NCBI RefSeq assembly: GCF_009695935.1
Contig: NZ_VUMY01000001.1
Span: 124,001 to 188,000, forward strand
DNA from: Mobiluncus porci
GTDB lineage: Bacteria; Actinomycetota; Actinomycetes; Actinomycetales; Actinomycetaceae
Reading direction: 5' to 3'
DNA length: 64,000 nt
Positions within the stretch are counted from its first letter, which is position 1; each line of letters begins with the position of its first letter. The notes under the pieces are model-generated. The model made no database searches, was not told where the DNA came from, and saw only the letters and a list, made by a program, of their open reading frames with translations. The translations under genes and the position numbers were made by a program. Positions 26,401-34,447 of the stretch are shown one piece after another.

Positions 26401-26805
26401 ATGGATGTAAAAGCAGCCCCCGATGCTGTGGAGATTTTGCTTTTCAGCAACGACAGACACACTCGCGAAACCATCATGGACGCGGCTGGAGTCAGCGGCG
26501 TTTTCGACCTCCCTCCCATCAAGTGGTTGGAAGTCGCAACTTCCGCTGCCGTGAAACAGAACTTCGAGGAAGGACGTTTCGCGGCTCTCGTCTTGGACGC
26601 GGAAGTCCCCAAAGAGGGCGGTGAATCCGTCTCGCGCTGGTTGCATGACCACAGCGAGAAGGTTCCACCGGTGGTGATGCTGGTGGCGCGTCAACAAGAC
26701 GAGTGGATGGCCCGCTGGTCCGGAGCAAAGCGGTGCGTACCGGCACCCTATGATGCCGAGGACGTCGTCGACACCATCCGCGAGGTTTTGAAACCCGCCA
26801 ACTGA
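26401..26805 (+). CDS. Degenerate receiver-like domain protein
   Basis: A 134-residue single-domain protein with the alternating strand-helix pattern of response-regulator receivers: EILLFSNDRHTRETIMDAAG, RFAALVLDAEVPKEGG, PPVVMLVARQQDE, KRCVPAPYDAEDVVDTIREV. The strand-3 Asp (LVLDAE) is kept, but the acidic pair after strand 1 is SNDR and the invariant Lys of strand 5 is replaced by Val-Pro. It is therefore probably a pseudo-receiver that binds a partner without classic phosphorylation. AAAAGGAG lies eight bases before the ATG. No kinase or output domain adjoins it. Confidence 0.65.
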   Translation: MDVKAAPDAVEILLFSNDRHTRETIMDAAGVSGVFDLPPIKWLEVATSAAVKQNFEEGRFAALVLDAEVPKEGGESVSRWLHDHSEKVPPVVMLVARQQDEWMARWSGAKRCVPAPYDAEDVVDTIREVLKPAN

Positions 26806-26823
26806 GCCCACGCTGGCTTTGAG

Positions 26824-27162
26824 CTAGCGTTTCTTGAACATCAAGAGATAGAAGCTTACGGCCAAGACGAGGAGACAGCCCCCGGCGAGAACTGCGGAAA
26901 AAGCCGGACGGAGAATCCCCAAAACGATGAAGCCTCCCAAGGCAATGGCGAGGAGAATCCAACCCCACATCGTGGCGGGACGCAATCTCGGTAGGGGCGG
27001 ATCCGGCGGGATAAATCCCTCGGTGTCCTCAGCCGGAGACCAATCTCGAGGTCCGAAACCTCCCAGTTCCGGAGTGGCGGCGGCAAGTTCCTCGAAACGG
27101 CGTTCGATTTCGGCATCGTTTTCAGGAAACTCCTCGGGGCGGCGTTTCGGAAATAAAGACAT
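26824..27162 (-). CDS. Small membrane protein, actinobacterial hypothetical
   Basis: 112 residues: an acidic, Pro-rich cytoplasmic N-terminus (MSLFPKRRPEEFPENDAEIE, then FIPPDPPLPRLRP) and two transmembrane helices (about 68-85 and 90-107) with a basic end (FKKR). TATTTT (27169-27174 on the plus strand, read from the minus strand) ends six bases before the ATG, a leaderless signal. Divergent from plsC. Function unknown. Confidence 0.7.
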   Translation of the reverse strand: MSLFPKRRPEEFPENDAEIERRFEELAAATPELGGFGPRDWSPAEDTEGFIPPDPPLPRLRPATMWGWILLAIALGGFIVLGILRPAFSAVLAGGCLLVLAVSFYLLMFKKR

Positions 27163-27209
27163 ATCGCAAAAATATCCAGAAAATTACTCACAGGCAAGCG
27201 GAGGTTCGA

Positions 27210-27929
27210 ATGTATAGGTTAGCAAAGCTCATTGTGGGTCCTTTGCTGCATCTGCTGTTTCAACCGTGGATTCGCGGCGCAGAAAACATTCCCGATGAGG
27301 GACCTGCCATCTTGGCCTCCAACCACCTTGCTGTGATCGACTCGGTGTTTCTTCCCCTCATGTCGAAGCGGGAGATTACTTTCGTCGGAAAAGCCGACTA
27401 TTTCACCGGAACCGGCTTCAAAGGCTGGTTGACCAAGCATTTCATGCAGTCTGTAGGGGTTATCCCCATGGATCGCTCCGGGGGTAAAGCCTCCCAGGTG
27501 GCGCTCGAAAAAGGGCTGGAAGTCCTCAAACGCGGGGAACTGTTTGGGATTTACCCCGAGGGAACCCGTTCCCCCGATGGTCGCCTCTACCGCGGGAAAA
27601 CCGGTATCGCGCGCCTCGCGCTGGAGTCTGGGGCCCCGATTATCCCCGTGGCTATGGTCGGAACCAACAAGTCCCAACCGATTGGGAAACGGCTGCCTCG
27701 TCCGGAGCGTATCGGCGTCATTGTGGGGGAGCCCCTAGACTTCTCCCGCTATGCCGGCATGGAGAACGACCGCTTCGCGCTGCGTTCTATTACTGACGAA
27801 GTCATGTACTCCCTGATGCTGCTTTCCGGTCAAGAATACGTGGACGAGTACGCTGCGAACGTGAAGAAGCGACTGGAAGCGGAAAAGAAATCCGCGAAAG
27901 AACCGGAAAAAGAAACTGTCCAGAAATAG
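27210..27929 (+). CDS. plsC: 1-acyl-sn-glycerol-3-phosphate acyltransferase
   Basis: Membrane-associated acyltransferase that makes phosphatidic acid from lysophosphatidic acid. The 239-residue protein has acceptor-site motif NHLAVIDSVF (the NHxxxxD catalytic pair), GVIPMDRSGGK, the phosphate-binding EGTRSPDGRLYRGKTG, and PIIPVAMVG. The tail is Lys/Glu-rich. GGAGG lies seven bases before the ATG. It precedes pfp by 25 bases, so both may be cotranscribed. Confidence 0.92.
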   Translation: MYRLAKLIVGPLLHLLFQPWIRGAENIPDEGPAILASNHLAVIDSVFLPLMSKREITFVGKADYFTGTGFKGWLTKHFMQSVGVIPMDRSGGKASQVALEKGLEVLKRGELFGIYPEGTRSPDGRLYRGKTGIARLALESGAPIIPVAMVGTNKSQPIGKRLPRPERIGVIVGEPLDFSRYAGMENDRFALRSITDEVMYSLMLLSGQEYVDEYAANVKKRLEAEKKSAKEPEKETVQK

Positions 27930-27954
27930 AAACCCAACAACGAAAGGTGAAAAA

Positions 27955-29154
27955 GTGACTGTGAAGCGAGTGGCTCTCCTAACCGCCGGGGGTTTTGCCC
28001 CCTGTCTGTCTACCGCGGTAGGGATGTTGATTGAAAGATACAACGAAACCAATCCCGATGTGGAGATTATCGCCTATGAACACGGCTACCACGGCTTGTT
28101 GACCGGTAAATATTTCACAATTGATCAAGATGCTCGCGCCAAAGCTGCCCGCCTCCAGCTTTACGGCGGCTCTCCCATCGGGAACTCTCGCGTGAAACTC
28201 ACCAACACTGCCGACTTGGTGAAACGTGGCCTCATTCAAGAAGGCGAGGATGCTTTGAAGGTCGCGGCGGATCGCTTGGTGAAAGACGGAGTAGATGTCC
28301 TGCACACCATTGGTGGTGATGACACCAACACCACCGCCGCTGACTTGGCAGCCTATCTTGAGGACAATAACTATCACCTCACCGTGGTGGGCTTGCCGAA
28401 GACTATCGACAACGATGTCGTGCCGATTCGCCAGTCCTTGGGCGCCTACACGGCCGCCGAAAACACTGCGATTTTCGCGTCCCACATTATCTCCGAGTCC
28501 CGGGTTTCCCCGCGGATGCTGATTGTGCACGAGGTCATGGGGCGCAACTGTGGTTGGCTGACCGCTTATGCTGCGAAACTCTACCGCGAATGGCTGGACG
28601 AACAGGTTTTTGTTCCCTCCGTTGGTCTCGATCGAGCCCACTGGGACATTCACGGGATTTATGTTCCAGAAATGCACATGGATATCGACGCGGAATCGAA
28701 GCGTTTGAAAACCATTATGGATCAGACTGGCAACGTGAATATTTTCCTCTCCGAGGGTGCCGGAGTGATGGATATTGTGGCGGAGATGGAAGCGGCCGGT
28801 CAAACCGTGAACCGCGATGCTTTTGGGCACGTGCGCCTGGATGAAATCAATCCGGGACAATATTTTGCGAAGCGGTTCGCTTTGGCTTTGGACGCTGAAA
28901 AGGTACTTGTTCAAAAGTCAGGTTATTTCGCGCGTTCAGCTCCCTCCAACAAGGCCGATGTTCAACTCATCAAAGGCATGGTGGATCTCGGTGTCACCTG
29001 CGCTTTTGAAGGGAAGTCCGGCGTAATCGGTCACGATGAGGAAAATCGCGACATTCTAAGCTGTATCGATTTCAAGCGCATCAAGGGCGGTAAGCCTTTC
29101 GATGTGAACCTGCCGTGGTTCAAGCAGATGCTGGCCGAAATCGGGCAAGCCTAG
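27955..29154 (+). CDS. pfp: Pyrophosphate-dependent 6-phosphofructokinase
   Basis: Glycolytic enzyme of 399 residues that phosphorylates fructose 6-phosphate with PPi, reversibly. Two positions tell PPi from ATP use: here they read GGDDTNTTAADLA (Asp where ATP enzymes have Gly) and GLPKTIDNDVVP (Lys where ATP enzymes have Gly), both the PPi form. The MGRNCGWLTAYAA motif binds the sugar phosphate. AAAGGTG before the GTG supports the start. A terminator follows. Using PPi in place of ATP saves energy, in keeping with a fermentative host. Confidence 0.93.
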   Translation: MTVKRVALLTAGGFAPCLSTAVGMLIERYNETNPDVEIIAYEHGYHGLLTGKYFTIDQDARAKAARLQLYGGSPIGNSRVKLTNTADLVKRGLIQEGEDALKVAADRLVKDGVDVLHTIGGDDTNTTAADLAAYLEDNNYHLTVVGLPKTIDNDVVPIRQSLGAYTAAENTAIFASHIISESRVSPRMLIVHEVMGRNCGWLTAYAAKLYREWLDEQVFVPSVGLDRAHWDIHGIYVPEMHMDIDAESKRLKTIMDQTGNVNIFLSEGAGVMDIVAEMEAAGQTVNRDAFGHVRLDEINPGQYFAKRFALALDAEKVLVQKSGYFARSAPSNKADVQLIKGMVDLGVTCAFEGKSGVIGHDEENRDILSCIDFKRIKGGKPFDVNLPWFKQMLAEIGQA

Positions 29155-29158
29155 GTCG

Positions 29159-29178
29159 CGGTTAATTTAACCGTTTTT
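29159..29178 (+). terminator. Intrinsic terminator after pfp
   Basis: CGGTTA and TAACCG pair around ATT, followed directly by five T. It lies a few bases after the pfp stop and before the class II DAHP synthase. Confidence 0.65.
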
Positions 29179-29208
29179 CCCAACCAAAATTATGAGGACA
29201 CTATAAGA

Positions 29209-30615
29209 GTGGAAAACACCAGCGAAGCAAACATCCTGCAAGATTTTGAAACGGCTTGGCGGGCTTGCCCTGCCGTCCAACAGCCCAAATACCCAGACTC
29301 TGCTGAGGTGACGAAAGCGACTGCCGAGTTGAAGCAGCGCCCGCCTCTCGTCTTTGCCGGTGAAGTCAATGAACTGCGCGAGCTACTCGGGAAAGCTACT
29401 CGGGGAGAGGCTTTTGTTCTGACCGGAGGGGATTGCGCGGAGACTTTTGCGGAATCCACCGCAGACCACCTGAAGCTGAAGGTGCAAACTATCCTCCAGA
29501 TGGCGGTCGTGTTGGCTTACGGTGCGGGTCTGCCAGTGGTGAAGATGGGACGGATGGCTGGACAGTACGCGAAACCACGGTCATCCAACACGGAAACGCG
29601 CGACGGGGTCACTCTCGAGGCCTACCGCGGGGATGCCGTGAATGGTCACGAGTTCACCAAGGAGTCACGCACCCCCGACCCGCATCGCCTGGTAGAAAGC
29701 TACCAGTACTCGGCGGCATCCTTGAACCTCATTCGCGCGTTTACCCAGGGTGGTTACGCCGATATGCGACGGGTTCACGAGTGGAACAAGGGGTTCATGA
29801 CGAATCCGGCCTATTCGCGTTTTGATGCGCTGGCTCGTTCTATCGATGCGGCCATGCAGTTCATGAAGGCGACGGGGGTTCCCTCGGACGCGCTTCGAAC
29901 CGTGGATTTCTATTCTTCTCACGAGGCACTGTTGTTGGAGTATGAAAGTGCGCTGACCCGAGTGGATTCTATCTCGGGCGACCTCTACGACACTTCCGCC
30001 CACTTCATCTGGATAGGGGAACGCACCCGTCAAACCGACGGGGCGCACGTGGAGATGCTCTCTCGAATCCACAATCCGATCGGGGTTAAACTCGGTCCGA
30101 CCACGACTCCTGATGAGGTGAAAACCCTCGTGGAACGCTTGAATCCGGAAGGAGTCGCGGGGCGACTGACTCTGATTGCCCGCATGGGGGCCGATAACGT
30201 GCGCGAGGTTTTGCCGTCTTTGTTGCGTGCCGGTAAAGAGACGGGCGTGCCCCTGGTGTGGATGTGTGACCCGATGCACGGCAATACGGTGAAAACTGCC
30301 AGCGGCTACAAGACGCGCCACTTCGGGACGATTCTCGATGAGGTGCGGGGCTTCTTTGAGGTTCATGAGGGTGAGTCGATGATTCCCGGGGGAATCCACA
30401 TGGAGTTGACCGGGGACGATGTTACCGAGGTCGTTGGCGGAACCGAGACAGTCGATGAATCCGCTCTCGCGAAACGCTACGAGACCTTGGTTGATCCGCG
30501 TCTAAACCACCAGCAGTCCTTGGAACTGGCGTTTTTGGTGGCGGAAATGCTCGCGGGATTGCGTCCCGGCCTGCAAACCGCTGACCTTGCGGATTTTCCG
30601 GCTCTGGGTTTCTAA
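29209..30615 (+). CDS. aroG: 3-deoxy-7-phosphoheptulonate synthase, class II
   Basis: First enzyme of the shikimate pathway, joining phosphoenolpyruvate and erythrose 4-phosphate. The 468-residue protein is of the plant/mycobacterial class II type: FVLTGGDCAETFAEST (metal-binding Cys), KMGRMAGQYAKPRSS, NLIRAFTQGGYAD, FYSSHEALLLEYE, VWMCDPMHGNTVKT and GIHMELTGDDVTEVVGG. The start is a GTG after GAGGA. In Mycobacterium the class II enzyme also lies near pknL, so the order is conserved. It faces the convergent kinase gene. Confidence 0.94.
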   Translation: MENTSEANILQDFETAWRACPAVQQPKYPDSAEVTKATAELKQRPPLVFAGEVNELRELLGKATRGEAFVLTGGDCAETFAESTADHLKLKVQTILQMAVVLAYGAGLPVVKMGRMAGQYAKPRSSNTETRDGVTLEAYRGDAVNGHEFTKESRTPDPHRLVESYQYSAASLNLIRAFTQGGYADMRRVHEWNKGFMTNPAYSRFDALARSIDAAMQFMKATGVPSDALRTVDFYSSHEALLLEYESALTRVDSISGDLYDTSAHFIWIGERTRQTDGAHVEMLSRIHNPIGVKLGPTTTPDEVKTLVERLNPEGVAGRLTLIARMGADNVREVLPSLLRAGKETGVPLVWMCDPMHGNTVKTASGYKTRHFGTILDEVRGFFEVHEGESMIPGGIHMELTGDDVTEVVGGTETVDESALAKRYETLVDPRLNHQQSLELAFLVAEMLAGLRPGLQTADLADFPALGF

Positions 30616-30640
30616 TTCGTCACCTAGGCGCGCCCCGCGA

Positions 30641-32827
30641 CTAAATCGTCCGGATAGTGACGGTGGAGCCCACCTTGACCTGGGTGCCGGCTTTCGGCCG
30701 CGACTCAGCCACGATACCAGCGATGGCATAGATCTGATCAACTTTCACGACCAATCCCAGCCCCTCCAGGGTGGCGCGGGCCTCCGAAACCCTCTTCCCG
30801 ACAACGTTCGGCATAGTCACGGTTTGTGGCCCCTTGGAGACTACGATCCCAACCTTGTCGTTTCGGAAAGCCGTTGTTCCCGCCTTGATACTTTGAGAAA
30901 TCACTGCGCCCTTGGGAACCGTGTCGGAAAAGTCCTCGCTGACCTCGGGGGAAAGCCCGCTTTGGGTCAGGATGGCGGCGGCTTCGTCCCGCATTTTACC
31001 GGCGACTTCCGGTACCGTTACCGGCTCTCGTCCTTTCGAGATCGTGACTTTCACGACCGTATTGTGAGGGACAGACGCTCCCGGCGCGGGATCTTGCGCC
31101 GCGACTTGACCGGCGGGCACCGTGTCGGAGAATTCCTCGCTCAGTTGGGGCTGGTCGAAGCGTGCCTTCGTGACGAGAGCCGGTGCCTCATCTTTAGTCT
31201 TGCCGGTCAAATCGGGCATTTGCAGCATCTCGATGCCTTTAGAGACATAGATTTTTGCCTTCTGGAATCGTCCCAGGGGCTTCCCCGGCGCAGGATCGGT
31301 TCGAGCCACATTGCCGACAGGAACAGTGTCGTGGAAGACGTCGATTCTTTCAAAATCGATCTCGTTGCTCGTCAAGGTTTTGGACGCGCTAGCCCATTGC
31401 TGATTGGTGACATCTACCATCGGGCGGTAGGAACCCGGGCCCCACAGGAAAAACCACAAGCCAAAAAGCATCAGGATGGCTACGACCGCAGCGATAATCC
31501 CGATGAGGAGATTACGGCGAGAGGAAGCCGGAGAAGAAGCTTTGGGCTTCCTCTTCTTGGCCTCCGGCAACGGCACTTCACTCAATGTGGGAGTAACCAT
31601 GACCCCGGCCAAGTCGCTGGAATCATCCAAAGTGGGCTCCGCCGTTCCGCGCAGCGACAGTTCCTCTTCGCTCAAGTTGGCGAGAACTTCATCGACCAAA
31701 GTGCCGGCGGCTTCTCCGTCCAAAGGGCGTTTCGCGGGGTCTCTCTCGGTCAGTTTCGCGATTAAATCGTCAACGGACTCAGGAACCCAAGTCTCCGCCT
31801 CTCGAATCCGCGGGGTGTCATCGTGGACGTGAGCATAAGCGATTTGAATCGGCGAGTCACCGGTAAAAGGCGGCACCCCGCTCAAGAGCTCATAGAGCAT
31901 GATTCCGGTGGCATACACATCGACGCGTCCATCGGCCGGATCTCCGGAGACGGTTTCCGGCGCTAGATAAGCCACGGTTCCGAGAATCGAACCAGTAGTG
32001 GCCGCAGTAGCCTCCGAGGCTGCACGAGCGAGCCCAAAGTCGGCTACCTTGACTGGGCCATTTTCGGGGATAAGCACGTTTTCCGGTTTGACATCGCGGT
32101 GAACCAGGCCGGAACGGTGTGCCGCGGCGAGCGCTTGAAAAATTTGTTTCGTGATTGTGAGCGCATCCTTGACACTCAAACAGCCTTGGGAGCGAAGGTA
32201 CGTGCGCAGATTCGGCCCCTGGACGAGCTCCATCACGAGATAGCTCGACCCCTCGGTAGTTCCCTGGTCATAGACCGCCACCACCCCGGGATGCGTGAGT
32301 TTCGCGGCAGCCCTAGCCTCGCGGCGGAACCGCGCCACAAAATCCTGGGACTCCGCAAGATGCGGATACATGATTTTCAACGCCACGGGCCGGTCAAGAC
32401 GGGTATCGCGCGCACGGTAAACCGTGGCCATCCCTCCGCGGGCAATCCGCGACTCGATCACGTAGCGCGAATCGACCGTCGTCCCCACCAGGGCATCTCC
32501 CATTTCTTCATGCAGTTTTGGAATAGAAGTCGGAAGCGAAGTTTCCGCAGGCTTGCTGGAACCAACCACTGGCGGGAACTGGGGTTTGACAGAGTCAGAA
32601 TCTTGTGGCGGGAAGGACTCGGGAACCCCGGCGCTGTGTTTCCCGCCGGAACTGGGCTTGCCGCGATTGTTGGAGTTCTCCCTCTCGCTGGGCTGCGAAT
32701 CCGGTTCGGGTGAAGAAATCCGGGTAGTGTCCGTTGAGCCGACTGTCTCCTCGGGGAGAGCCGGGTTTTCACCTCTAGTGGTATCTGCGGGGAGATCCGT
32801 CTGATTCGATGCGCGCGTTTCCGTCAC
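30641..32827 (-). CDS. pknL: PknL-type Ser/Thr protein kinase with PASTA domains
   Basis: Membrane-anchored receptor kinase, 728 residues from the GTG at 32827. An acidic disordered N-terminus (1 to about 115) precedes the kinase domain (about 121-385): glycine loop IARGGMATVYRARD, ALKIMYPH, catalytic HRDVKPENVL, DFGLARAASE and VAYLAPETVSG. A Lys-rich juxtamembrane stretch leads to one helix (about 441-463) and four extracellular PASTA repeats, which in relatives bind peptidoglycan fragments. I chose GTG 32827 over the longer frame to 32896 because TAGACT (32835-32840 on the plus strand) lies seven bases before it. It is divergent from the Rv2175c-like gene, which the mycobacterial kinase phosphorylates. 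Confidence 0.92.
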   Translation of the reverse strand: MTETRASNQTDLPADTTRGENPALPEETVGSTDTTRISSPEPDSQPSERENSNNRGKPSSGGKHSAGVPESFPPQDSDSVKPQFPPVVGSSKPAETSLPTSIPKLHEEMGDALVGTTVDSRYVIESRIARGGMATVYRARDTRLDRPVALKIMYPHLAESQDFVARFRREARAAAKLTHPGVVAVYDQGTTEGSSYLVMELVQGPNLRTYLRSQGCLSVKDALTITKQIFQALAAAHRSGLVHRDVKPENVLIPENGPVKVADFGLARAASEATAATTGSILGTVAYLAPETVSGDPADGRVDVYATGIMLYELLSGVPPFTGDSPIQIAYAHVHDDTPRIREAETWVPESVDDLIAKLTERDPAKRPLDGEAAGTLVDEVLANLSEEELSLRGTAEPTLDDSSDLAGVMVTPTLSEVPLPEAKKRKPKASSPASSRRNLLIGIIAAVVAILMLFGLWFFLWGPGSYRPMVDVTNQQWASASKTLTSNEIDFERIDVFHDTVPVGNVARTDPAPGKPLGRFQKAKIYVSKGIEMLQMPDLTGKTKDEAPALVTKARFDQPQLSEEFSDTVPAGQVAAQDPAPGASVPHNTVVKVTISKGREPVTVPEVAGKMRDEAAAILTQSGLSPEVSEDFSDTVPKGAVISQSIKAGTTAFRNDKVGIVVSKGPQTVTMPNVVGKRVSEARATLEGLGLVVKVDQIYAIAGIVAESRPKAGTQVKVGSTVTIRTI

Positions 32828-32907
32828 GCCGGTAAGTCTAAGGGAAAATCTGATACTTTTCTGTGTCCCTCCCCGATAAGCTCCACTTTTCATCATAGTT
32901 TTGTTAC
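32828..32907. promoter_or_regulatory. Divergent control region between pknL and the Rv2175c-like gene
   Basis: Eighty bases hold two opposite leaderless promoters: TAGACT for pknL (32835-32840, minus) and TAGTTT for the DNA-binding protein (32896-32901, plus). Both genes must share any regulator bound here. Confidence 0.5.
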
Positions 32908-33270
32908 ATGAGTGATATTTGGAAAGACCTCGAGTGGATGTCTCCGAAAGTTGCTGCGGAGTATTTGGGAGTGGAGCCCAAGGTGGTTCGCGCCTGGATT
33001 AAGGACGGGTCACTCCTCGCGGTTCCCAGTCCGGAAGACGGTAAACAGGCGGTTCCGAAAGACTTTTTAGTGAAACAAGAAGACTACGCGGGACCCTTGG
33101 AGACGCTACGCGGGACAGTGACGCTGCTTCGCGATTGCGGTTTTTCCGACCAGGAGGCAGTGACCTGGCTTTTCACTGTGGAAGATTCTTTGGGACAAAC
33201 CCCGCTCGCAGCACTTCTGTCGGGTAAGAAGAAAGCGGTTCGGCGGGTGGCGGGTGCTTTAGCGCTCTAG
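32908..33270 (+). CDS. Rv2175c-family DNA-binding protein
   Basis: A 120-residue winged-helix-like DNA-binding protein. The N-terminal half has a MerR/BldC-like helix-turn-helix (SPKVAAEYLGVEPKVVRAWIKDGSLLAVP). The C-terminal half (LETLRGTVTLLRDCGFSDQEAVTWLFTVEDSLG) is typical of the actinobacterial Rv2175c group. In Mycobacterium tuberculosis the homologue is a substrate of the kinase encoded next to it; the same divergent pairing is present here. TAGTTT six bases before the ATG gives a leaderless start. Its last bases overlap the end of the convergent polyprenyl synthase gene. Target genes unknown. Confidence 0.88.
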   Translation: MSDIWKDLEWMSPKVAAEYLGVEPKVVRAWIKDGSLLAVPSPEDGKQAVPKDFLVKQEDYAGPLETLRGTVTLLRDCGFSDQEAVTWLFTVEDSLGQTPLAALLSGKKKAVRRVAGALAL

Positions 33271-34349
33271 CTGGCGCGGTTCACTAGGGACGTTCCGAAA
33301 GCCAGCATCTGTTGTTTCACGTCCGCCGAGCAATCCATGCTATCGAGCACTGCCTGGGACTGATCCAGGTTTTTATTCATGAGATCGCTAACCGCACCCC
33401 GAGCACCAGAACCCGTAATGATGGCCTGGATGTTGGCAATAATCGGGGGAGTGAGGTCGGGAGCACCCCAGTAGCGCTGAAGATAATCGCGCCCCGCATC
33501 ATCGGTCATCTTCCAGGCCAAGGCCAGTTGCACCGTGCGTTTTCCGGAACGGATATCATCTCCGCTCGGTTTTCCAGTCAACTCTTGGTCACCAAAAATC
33601 CCCAAATCGTCATCCCGCAATTGATAGGCAATCCCGAGGGGCGTAGAAAAGCCCGCCAGCTGGTCAAGGAACTTTGCAGACCCACCGGCCAATCCGGCTC
33701 CCATCAGCATGGGAATCACAACGGAATAGCGCGCGGTCTTGTGGCGGATCACCTCCATGGCGTTTTCCTGGCTCGGAGGAACATCCGCAGTCAGCTCACG
33801 GGTTTCCGCAAAAAGATCCAAATATTGGCCGTAAGCGACCTCGGCTTGCATCGTGACAAACAGTTGGCATACGCGATGGAAACAGTCGGTATCAAGGTTG
33901 CGGGCGGCCTTGGCAAAATATGAATTCGCGGCCGCGAAAATCAAATCACCCCAAAGAATCGCAGCGGATTCTCCAAACTTTGGCCCGCCTTCCGGACTCG
34001 AAGTCATGAATGCGATTTGGGCGGAAGGCAGGCCGCGTCGGATTCTCGCTTCGTCAATGATGTCGTCATGAACGATTGCGGAAGCCTGGAACAGTTCGAG
34101 GCAGGTTCCTAAATCCAGCAAAGGACTGGGAATTTCCGGCTCAACAGTACCACCGGCAGCAATCCATCCGATGTAGGCACCGATAGCGCGAAACCGCTTG
34201 CCACGTCCCAGTAAGTCGACAGCGGGGGCAGAGAAACGGTCCAATTGTTCAGCCGAGAGAGCGGGACTGGTACAATATTGCCAAGGTTTATTAAGGCGTT
34301 CGCCAACACCAGAGCGGACTTCTGCAATAAGGGGAATTTCCTCGAGCAT
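33267..34349 (-). CDS. idsA: Polyprenyl diphosphate synthase
   Basis: Elongates isoprenoid chains from dimethylallyl- or farnesyl-type diphosphate with isopentenyl diphosphate. The 360-residue protein has the first Asp-rich motif HDDIIDEARIRRG and the second RDDDLGIFGD, with GKRFRAIGAYIGW near the start. In Mycobacterium idsA2 sits in the same block with pknL. TAAATT, read from the minus strand (34356-34361), is six bases before the ATG, so it is probably leaderless. The product may serve menaquinone side chains or lipid carriers; dxs in the same window feeds the precursor pathway. Confidence 0.92.
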   Translation of the reverse strand: MLEEIPLIAEVRSGVGERLNKPWQYCTSPALSAEQLDRFSAPAVDLLGRGKRFRAIGAYIGWIAAGGTVEPEIPSPLLDLGTCLELFQASAIVHDDIIDEARIRRGLPSAQIAFMTSSPEGGPKFGESAAILWGDLIFAAANSYFAKAARNLDTDCFHRVCQLFVTMQAEVAYGQYLDLFAETRELTADVPPSQENAMEVIRHKTARYSVVIPMLMGAGLAGGSAKFLDQLAGFSTPLGIAYQLRDDDLGIFGDQELTGKPSGDDIRSGKRTVQLALAWKMTDDAGRDYLQRYWGAPDLTPPIIANIQAIITGSGARGAVSDLMNKNLDQSQAVLDSMDCSADVKQQMLAFGTSLVNRAS

Positions 34350-34447
34350 GGCTCAAATTTACCATGTGACGAGAAAAACTGGTAGTATCCAATTATAATT
34401 GAGCCTTGTACGTTTTGGATGATGACTTAGCGTGAGAAAGGTTCCTG

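Noticed and set aside
32828-32896. Longer N-terminus for pknL from 32896
   Set aside because: The added 23 residues are not kinase-like and would run through the TAGACT promoter. The GTG at 32827 fits a leaderless start.
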